This document shows, one piece after another, positions 6,859-9,972 of a stretch of 9,972 nt of DNA (the stretch's first letter is position 1; each line of letters begins with the position of its first letter). Under the pieces are notes generated by a model. The model was not told where the DNA came from and did no database searches. It saw nothing but the letters and a program-made list of their open reading frames with translations. Both the position numbers and the translations under genes were made by a program. The DNA is taken from the NCBI RefSeq assembly GCF_946220915.1, contig NZ_CAMIHH010000111.1, forward strand, positions 1-9,972, in the 5' to 3' direction. Source of the DNA: an uncultured Flavobacterium sp. (GTDB lineage Bacteria; Bacteroidota; Bacteroidia; Flavobacteriales; Flavobacteriaceae).

Positions 6859-6881
6859 TTAGCGTAAAACGATATTATTCT

Positions 6882-6889
6882 TAATTTTG
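6882..6889 (+). promoter_or_regulatory. -7 box abutting the hairpin upstream of nusB
   Basis: TAATTTTG is a perfect TAnnTTTG and identical to the box used by the dehydrogenase gene. It ends one base before the hairpin at 6890-6917. No TTG is found at the right distance (TTAG at 6859-6862 is the nearest). If active, transcription would start inside the left arm of the hairpin and serve the nusB operon. Confidence 0.35.
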
Positions 6890-6917
6890 CGAAGCGAAAG
6901 GATTTCCTTTCGCTTCG
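6890..6917 (+). terminator. long perfect hairpin between the dehydrogenase gene and nusB
   Basis: CGAAGCGAAAGGA (6890-6902) and its exact complement TCCTTTCGCTTCG (6905-6917) form a 12-13 pair stem with a tiny TT or ATTT loop. It is followed by TTAATTTCT, a poor U tract, and preceded by TTAATTTT. It most likely terminates the dehydrogenase transcript, perhaps incompletely, and could equally protect that mRNA's 3' end. Confidence 0.7.
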
Positions 6918-6945
6918 TTAATTTCTAAAGGTTCTTATAAGACGG

Positions 6946-7890
6946 ATGTTAAACAGAAGACACATACGGGTTAAGGTGATGCAGTCGATTTATGCCATGC
7001 ATCAGAATGATTCAGACAACATGGAAAAGGAAGAAAAATTCCTTTTCAACAGTATTGAAATCATCCGCGACCTCTACCTCATAATGGTTTCGGCACTTGT
7101 TGAAATCAGGAACAGTGAAGAGGATTTCATCGAAAAATCCCAGAAAAAGCACTTGGCCACAGCCGAGGAGCGCAACCCCAACAAAAAATTTGTCAATAAC
7201 CAGGTATTGCAGTTGCTTAATGATAGCAATGCACTGAGCATTGCCCTGGAGGACCGAAAGATTGATAACTGGAAGCGAAACGACGATTACGTACTCCTGC
7301 TCCTGGATGACATAAAGGCGAGCGACGTGTACCAAAAATACATGCACAATAAGGAGAACAACTGGGAGGAGGACCGCCAGTTCGTTCACGACCTGTTTAC
7401 CGAAGTTGTTGCGCCCAATGATAAGCTGTATGAATACCTGGAGGATCACAAGCTTACCTGGATAGACGATATACCTTTGGTCAACACATTCATTGCCAAG
7501 CAGCTGAAAAGCCTGTCGGTGGAAGGCAAGGATGCGTTTTATGTGCCAAAATTATATAAAGATGCAGATGATAAGGAATTTGTGCGCAATCTTTTCCGTA
7601 AAACGGTGCTTAACGAGGTGGAACTGGCAAAGGAGTTTATTGACAAGACACCAAACTGGGACACTGAGCGTATTGCCGAGATCGATTCGATCATCCTGAA
7701 AATGGCCATATGCGAATTTCTTAAATTTCCGTCGATCCCGGTTAAAGTAACCATTAATGAATACCTTGAGATCGCTAAGGAATATTCCACACCCAAAAGC
7801 AGCATATTCATAAATGGCATCCTGGATAACCTGATAAAAGATTACCAAACCGGTAACAAACTAGTAAAAACCGGAAGGGGCTTAATGTAA
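6946..7890 (+). CDS. nusB: transcription antitermination factor NusB, long Bacteroidota form
   Basis: A 314-residue protein, against about 140 for E. coli NusB. The C-terminal part (about residues 205-300) is the recognisable NusB core: EFVRNLFRKTVLN (211-223), the helix after TPNWDTERIAEIDSIILKMAICE (235-257), and PSIPVKVTINEYLEIAKEYSTPKSSIFINGILDNL (262-296), ending in the family-typical GILD. The N-terminus starts with RRHIRVKVMQSIYA (4-17), which is also NusB-like, so the roughly 190 residues between act as an insertion or extension. That segment is charged, helical and without a recognised motif. NusB binds boxA RNA with S10 (NusE) and prevents premature termination in rRNA operons. The gene follows a long hairpin and a possible -7 box and leads a tight operon with the DUF1573 lipoprotein and yajC genes. 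Long NusB proteins are usual in Bacteroidota, so length does not imply an error. Confidence 0.93.
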   Translation: MLNRRHIRVKVMQSIYAMHQNDSDNMEKEEKFLFNSIEIIRDLYLIMVSALVEIRNSEEDFIEKSQKKHLATAEERNPNKKFVNNQVLQLLNDSNALSIALEDRKIDNWKRNDDYVLLLLDDIKASDVYQKYMHNKENNWEEDRQFVHDLFTEVVAPNDKLYEYLEDHKLTWIDDIPLVNTFIAKQLKSLSVEGKDAFYVPKLYKDADDKEFVRNLFRKTVLNEVELAKEFIDKTPNWDTERIAEIDSIILKMAICEFLKFPSIPVKVTINEYLEIAKEYSTPKSSIFINGILDNLIKDYQTGNKLVKTGRGLM

Positions 7891-7912
7891 AACCACTAAA
7901 ATAACTATTCAT

Positions 7913-8389
7913 ATGATTAAAAAGTCTGTAACCATTCTTGCCATAGCAGCCCTAACGCTTGCATCATGCAAAAAGGAAAATGCCGCTTTGCGCATTGATG
8001 ATGCCACGGCCAAAAAAGCAGAACTTGCCCATGCCGAAGCAGGCAAGCTGCCTGTGGTAAAGTTTGATAATATGGAGCACGATTTCGGCAACATTGCCGA
8101 AGGTGCAAAAGTAGAGCATACCTACAAATTTACTAATGAAGGCACCGCTGACCTTGTGGTAAGCAGTGTAAAGGCCAGCTGCGGATGTACCGTGCCAAGC
8201 TATACTGAAACCCCTGTAAAACCGGGTGGCGAAGGAGAGATCAAGGTAACGTTTGACTCAACCGGGAAAACCGGCAGCCAGACAAAACAGGTAACCGTAA
8301 CCCTGAATACGGAAAAAGGTACCGAAGTACTTAACTTTAAAGCCAATGTAGCGCCAAAAGCTGGCGGCATAGGCGTTGTAAAACAATAA
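7913..8389 (+). CDS. DUF1573 lipoprotein
   Basis: A 158-residue exported lipoprotein. Residues 1-18 form a signal peptide with lysines at 3-4, a hydrophobic core and lipobox LASC, so C19 is the predicted lipidated residue. After a short linker of about 25 residues comes one DUF1573 domain (about 47-147), an immunoglobulin-like beta sandwich with the signature F51-D-x5-HDFGNIAEG (to residue 64), YKFTNEGTADL (71-81) and SCGCTVP (89-95) holding C90 and C92. The molecular role of DUF1573 is unknown; the paired cysteines suggest a disulphide or metal site. After C19 come KKEN, only a partial match to the surface-export signal of flavobacterial lipoproteins, so periplasmic or surface location is open. 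It lies 22 bases after nusB and one base before yajC, so it is co-transcribed; this order recurs in Bacteroidota. Confidence 0.9.
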   Translation: MIKKSVTILAIAALTLASCKKENAALRIDDATAKKAELAHAEAGKLPVVKFDNMEHDFGNIAEGAKVEHTYKFTNEGTADLVVSSVKASCGCTVPSYTETPVKPGGEGEIKVTFDSTGKTGSQTKQVTVTLNTEKGTEVLNFKANVAPKAGGIGVVKQ

Positions 8390-8390
8390 T

Positions 8391-8672
8391 ATGGAGCAGT
8401 TACAAACATTTTTACCACTGATCCTTATGTTCGTGGTAATTTATTTCATGATGATCAGGCCACAGCAAAAAAGGCAGAAACTTGAAAAAGAATTTGAAAA
8501 GGCGCTTAAGGTAGGCGACCGCATCATTACTAAAAGCGGCATTCACGGAAAGATTTCCGAACTGTACGATGATACAGTGGTTATCGAGACCATGGCCGGA
8601 AAGCTCAAAATGGAGCGCACCGCCATCTCCCTCGAATTGAGCCAGAAGCTTAACGCACCCGCAAAAGCATAG
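8391..8672 (+). CDS. yajC: preprotein translocase subunit YajC
   Basis: A 93-residue protein of usual YajC length: a very short N-terminus, one membrane helix (about residues 5-22), the boundary motif IRPQQKRQK (22-30), a charged helix, and the conserved cytoplasmic beta domain KVGDRIITKSGIHGKI (40-55) followed by DDTVVIE (60-66). YajC associates with SecDF in the inner membrane and assists Sec-dependent export, though it is dispensable in E. coli. The start codon lies one base after the DUF1573 stop, indicating translational coupling. No secDF lies in this window. A strong terminator begins three bases after its stop. Confidence 0.95.
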   Translation: MEQLQTFLPLILMFVVIYFMMIRPQQKRQKLEKEFEKALKVGDRIITKSGIHGKISELYDDTVVIETMAGKLKMERTAISLELSQKLNAPAKA

Positions 8673-8674
8673 TC

Positions 8675-8702
8675 AAGTCCCCGTCGAAAGACGGGGATTT
8701 TT
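8675..8702 (+). terminator. intrinsic terminator of the nusB-DUF1573-yajC operon
   Basis: CCCCGTC (8679-8685), tetraloop GAAA and GACGGGG (8690-8696) form a GC-rich seven-pair core, extended outward by AAGT/ATTT pairs to about 11 pairs, and followed by TTTTT. The GAAA (GNRA) loop adds stability. On the opposite strand the stem is not followed by a T tract, so it acts mainly for the plus strand. Confidence 0.95.
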
Positions 8703-8765
8703 AGTTTCCGTTTCTGCCTAACTTCTCCATGGCGCATAAATTTTTACTGAAATGCGAAATATCAT

Positions 8766-9941
8766 TTACTCCGGTGCATCGTCTTTGTCTTCCTTAATAG
8801 GGTATTTTCCAAATAATGGTGAGAGCTTCCATATCCGGTACGGTTTATATGAGAATTTATTGGACAGCGCGATCATAGTAACCGTGTCCCTTTTAAGGGT
8901 AACGTATGAGGAAGTATTGCCATGCCACCAGCCGTTATGGTAAAAAACCTTTTCGCCGGTTTCCCATTCGTGCAGCCTGATACCAAGCCCATAGTTTTTT
9001 ACGCCTTTATGCTCGTAGCTATAACCCTGGAATACCTGTTTCATCAGTGCAGGGTCGATAAACTTATCCGAATAGGTGGCAAGATCGAATTTCAGGAGGT
9101 CGCGCGGGGTAGAGTAAATGTTCTTGTCGCCATACACATCGTCCAGGAAATCAAAGCCATACAGTATACCGTTGCCCTTATATGAAAGACTGACCTTATC
9201 CTTATCTTTTTCGTAATCGAAGACAAATGTATCTTTCATTCCCAGAGGGTCAAATACCATTTTTTTCATTGCCTCCCTGTAGTTCATTTCGGTTATTTTT
9301 TCTATGACCAGTGCAAGGATGGCATAATTGGTATTGCAATAACCAAATTTTTTATCGGGAAGAAAATAGAGGTTGAACTTGTGTTGCGCCAGCAGGCCGA
9401 GTATATCCTGGTTGTGCAGCATGCTACGATCCCAAATGGCGCGGTCATCGGTAAAATAGGCATAGTTGGGAAGCCCGCTGCGGTGGTTGAGCAGCATTTT
9501 TACTGTAATGCCGTCATAAGGAAATTCCGGAAGTATGGTATTTATTTTTTGGTCCAGCTCAATCTGTTTTCCGTCGACCAGCTTGAGCACAAGCGCAGCC
9601 GTAAGCACTTTACTTACGGAGGCAATGTGAATGGGGGTGTGGGCAGTTATCTCCGTTTTATCCTTCCGGTTGGAAAGGCCTCCATAATTTTCAAAAAGCA
9701 CCTTTCCGTTTTTAGCGATAAGGAAGCCGCCACTCAGGTCGTCCTTTGGCCAGTTCTTGTCGTAAAAGCGTTCTATACCGTTTCTTTTCTCCTTAATGTA
9801 GGATGGACTCAGCTTATTAAAGTCAACATGAAAAGGCGATGCGTTTTTGGGTGCTGTGGTTTCGGCTATTTTTTTGTCTTCGTTCCTGCATGAAAACAAT
9901 AGCGCCAAAAATATATATAGTGAAGGTCGTAAAAATCTCAT
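8766..9941 (-). CDS. serine hydrolase lipoprotein, beta-lactamase (class C/PBP4*-like) family
   Basis: A 391-residue protein. Residues 1-17 are a signal peptide with lipobox LFSC, lipidated C18. The catalytic domain spans about residues 55-365 and has all three motifs of the serine beta-lactamase/esterase fold: SVSK (S108 nucleophile, K111 general base), YCN (Y201, N203) and HNG (335-337) in place of KTG, as in many esterase or peptidase members. Other family landmarks are LLNHRSGLPNY (150-160) and DPLGMKDT (231-238). Such proteins include D-aminopeptidases, carboxylesterases and penicillin-binding enzymes; a true beta-lactamase is unlikely from the motif alone. The acidic E21-D22 shortly after C18 resembles a surface lipoprotein signal, so the enzyme may face outward. 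Its stop converges on the yajC operon with 93 bases between. A -7 box lies 20 bases before the start. Substrate unknown. Confidence 0.9.
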   Translation of the reverse strand: MRFLRPSLYIFLALLFSCRNEDKKIAETTAPKNASPFHVDFNKLSPSYIKEKRNGIERFYDKNWPKDDLSGGFLIAKNGKVLFENYGGLSNRKDKTEITAHTPIHIASVSKVLTAALVLKLVDGKQIELDQKINTILPEFPYDGITVKMLLNHRSGLPNYAYFTDDRAIWDRSMLHNQDILGLLAQHKFNLYFLPDKKFGYCNTNYAILALVIEKITEMNYREAMKKMVFDPLGMKDTFVFDYEKDKDKVSLSYKGNGILYGFDFLDDVYGDKNIYSTPRDLLKFDLATYSDKFIDPALMKQVFQGYSYEHKGVKNYGLGIRLHEWETGEKVFYHNGWWHGNTSSYVTLKRDTVTMIALSNKFSYKPYRIWKLSPLFGKYPIKEDKDDAPE

Positions 9942-9961
9942 TCTCGTAAAAGCGTAAACGG

Positions 9962-9969
9962 CAAATATA
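9962..9969 (-). promoter_or_regulatory. -7 box for the serine hydrolase gene
   Basis: On the minus strand TATATTTG is a perfect TAnnTTTG ending 20 bases before the start at 9941. The -33 element would lie beyond the window edge, so the promoter cannot be fully judged. The leader would be only about 14 bases. Confidence 0.5.
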
Positions 9970-9972
9970 GGC

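Noticed and set aside
7012..7449. Open frame of 145 codons on the minus strand
   Set aside because: Antisense to the middle of nusB. This region of nusB lacks motifs, but the nusB frame runs unbroken through it and the antisense product shows no family likeness.
8719..8760. Small CGCAT/ATGCG inverted repeat as terminator of the serine hydrolase gene
   Set aside because: Arms of five bases with a loop of about 14 and no T tract in the minus direction; no usable terminator is seen for that gene.
9381..9893. Open frame of 170 codons on the plus strand
   Set aside because: Antisense to the serine hydrolase lipoprotein, whose catalytic motifs and signal peptide are clear; no motif or ribosome binding site supports it.

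Overview
The window looks like ordinary chromosome from a member of the Bacteroidota, most probably Flavobacteriaceae (a Flavobacterium or close relative). Evidence: promoter elements of the Bacteroidota type (TTG, about 20 bases, TAnnTTTG); A/T-rich leaders with weak ribosome binding sites; the roughly 310-residue form of NusB; a DUF3276/PUR-like protein almost identical in pattern to flavobacterial ones; and the gene order nusB - DUF1573 lipoprotein - yajC. There are no tRNA or rRNA genes, insertion sequences, CRISPR arrays or phage genes.

Layout. Positions 1-154 (minus) hold the start of an AraC-like regulator that runs off the left edge. A 215-base gap follows. At 370-1044 (plus) is a seven-helix membrane protein with the metal-ligand pattern of alkaline ceramidases (CREST superfamily). 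It converges on a minus-strand block: a DUF3037 protein (1056-1439) whose start overlaps the end of a HipA-like kinase (1417-2211), then a cation diffusion facilitator (2307-3200) with its own promoter. Further right on the minus strand are a DUF3276 PUR-domain protein (3349-3729), followed by a strong intrinsic terminator, and an MsbA-type ABC half-transporter (3799-5559).

The gap 5560-5754 is divergent. It carries a clear promoter for a leucine/valine/phenylalanine dehydrogenase (5755-6858, plus). A long perfect hairpin separates that gene from a tight operon of nusB (6946-7890), a DUF1573 lipoprotein (7913-8389) and yajC (8391-8672), closed by a textbook terminator at 8675-8702. The last gene is a minus-strand serine-hydrolase lipoprotein of the class C beta-lactamase fold (8766-9941), with a perfect -7 box at the right edge.

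Functional reading. Most genes are housekeeping: transcription antitermination (NusB), protein export (YajC), branched-chain amino acid catabolism, metal efflux and lipid or drug export. Leucine dehydrogenase supplies branched 2-keto acids, which in flavobacteria can feed iso-branched lipid synthesis. The ceramidase-like protein hints at turnover of sphingolipid-type lipids; this link is inference. The least understood unit is the overlapping HipA-like kinase / DUF3037 pair, which has no HipB-type antitoxin beside it. It is the best candidate here for an incompletely described system.
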